Assembly (NCBI GenBank): GCA_022614795.1
Contig: JAKEHX010000405.1
Span: forward strand, 1 to 6,350
Direction: 5' to 3'
Source: Planctomycetaceae bacterium
GTDB lineage: Bacteria > Planctomycetota > Planctomycetia > Pirellulales > Pirellulaceae
DNA length: 6,350 nt
Position 1 is the first letter of the stretch. Each line of letters begins with the position of its first letter. Shown piece after piece: positions 5,736 to 6,350 of this stretch. The translations under genes and the position numbers were made by a program. The notes under the pieces were generated by a model. The model made no database searches. It saw only the letters and a program-made list of their open reading frames with translations, and was not told where the DNA came from.

Positions 5736-6350
5736 CTACTCGTTCACATTCGTTTCGAGGAACCGCGCCAGGCGGTGAAAATCGCTGCTGGGATCGATGT
5801 ACCGGACGACCGTCACCAGCGTGTGCGGATCGATAAGCCGTTCGAAAGGGACAAAGTGCAATTGCAATTGCCCGACCACCGAAACCATCACGCCGTTGAG
5901 CCCCTCCTCGACCAGGGCCCGATACCCTCCCACGCCGAGTTGGCTCCCCAGCATAACGTCGAACGCTTGCGGCTTGGCGCATCGCGACTCGTAGCCAAGC
6001 TGAAGCCCCGTCACCTTGCGGTTCTTGCCCGTCTGCTGCTTGTAGGCGTCGCTGACCAGCTTGGCGAACATGCGGCCGAGGTTGACGTGCGAGATCGAAA
6101 TGTGCCCATGTTCATCGCGGGGAATGCCCTTGAGATATCGCATCGGCAAAAGCTCGGCCATCCCTTCCGCCAGCACGATCACGCCAAAGTGCTTCCCCTC
6201 GGCGTCGCGAGCCGTCATCGTCTTCACGATCCGATTCACGACCCGATCGACATCCATCACTTCGCGGGTCTCGGTGATGCCCGTATCGGGGTCGGTCGTC
6301 GTTTCGCTGACGCGGTAGCTGCCGATGATGTCCTCGACGCTGATGACCAG
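5736..6350 (-). CDS. 6-phosphofructokinase, 5'-truncated (C-terminal 204 residues)
   Basis: The frame is open to the right edge, so the N-terminus lies outside the window; the GTG at 6260 is internal. The enzyme phosphorylates fructose 6-phosphate at C1 in glycolysis, in the cytoplasm. The visible part matches the C-terminal half of the PFK fold. VIVLAEGMAELLP (visible residues 58-69) corresponds to the ITEHM-type segment whose Glu contacts fructose 6-phosphate. TGLQLGYESRCAKPQAFDVM (114-133) corresponds to the GHIQRGG...YDRIL segment with the phosphate-binding Arg (here Arg123). GSQLGVGGYRALVEEGLNGV (135-154) is the following helix. The GYESRC form in place of G-x-x-x-R-G-G is typical of the divergent group found in planctomycetes and other bacteria with PPi- or ATP-dependent enzymes. 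The donor choice depends on N-terminal residues not visible here. It runs in the same direction as leuC, 149 bp upstream, with no metabolic link evident. Confidence 0.9.
   Translation of the reverse strand: MVISVEDIIGSYRVSETTTDPDTGITETREVMDVDRVVNRIVKTMTARDAEGKHFGVIVLAEGMAELLPMRYLKGIPRDEHGHISISHVNLGRMFAKLVSDAYKQQTGKNRKVTGLQLGYESRCAKPQAFDVMLGSQLGVGGYRALVEEGLNGVMVSVVGQLQLHFVPFERLIDPHTLVTVVRYIDPSSDFHRLARFLETNVNE

Noticed and set aside
5587..5982. In-frame upstream extension of leuC by about 130 codons
   Set aside because: The stretch overlaps the phosphofructokinase coding sequence in another frame, is Arg/Gly/Pro-rich and has no LeuC similarity; LeuC homology begins just after the ATG at 5586.

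Overview
The window looks like a chromosomal segment of a GC-rich planctomycete, probably near Pirellulales. This rests on three things read by eye: the style of the 5'-truncated hypothetical protein at the left end, a phosphofructokinase of the divergent type common in that phylum, and short hairpin repeats (GTTCCCACGC-tcc-GCGTGGGAAC and GGACGG...TTCAAT...CCGTCC) that I remember as frequent in planctomycete intergenic DNA. No search was run, so the assignment is an inference.

Layout. Positions 1-1164 (+) hold the C-terminal part of a protein of unknown function. It converges on a minus-strand block that reads, in transcription order from the right edge: the C-terminal part of a 6-phosphofructokinase (6350-5736), leuC (5586-4153), leuD (4093-3497), an exported di-haem cytochrome c peroxidase/MauG-family protein (3387-2377), and an exported NHL/SMP-30-like beta-propeller protein (2274-1249). 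Coding density is high. The largest gap is 149 bp (5587-5735), in front of leuC.

How the genes work together. LeuC and LeuD are the two subunits of isopropylmalate isomerase (leucine biosynthesis) and are very likely co-transcribed, possibly from an extended -10 promoter at 5654-5662. The peroxidase-like and beta-propeller proteins both carry clean signal peptides and would act outside the cytoplasm. They lie in tandem, but the 102-bp gap with two hairpins between them leaves co-transcription open. The phosphofructokinase belongs to glycolysis and has no evident link to the leucine genes.

Most gaps carry hairpin-forming or tandem repeats, and different gaps carry different types: three stem-loops at 1167-1264, two related GGACGG units at 2301-2367, two inverted repeats at 3391-3485, and a 7-bp tandem repeat at 4097-4131. 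I see no mobile element, CRISPR array, tRNA or rRNA, and no convincing new multi-gene system. The points most worth a second look are the missing distal haem histidine in the peroxidase-like protein, its hairpin-embedded ribosome-binding site, and the repeat-filled junctions.
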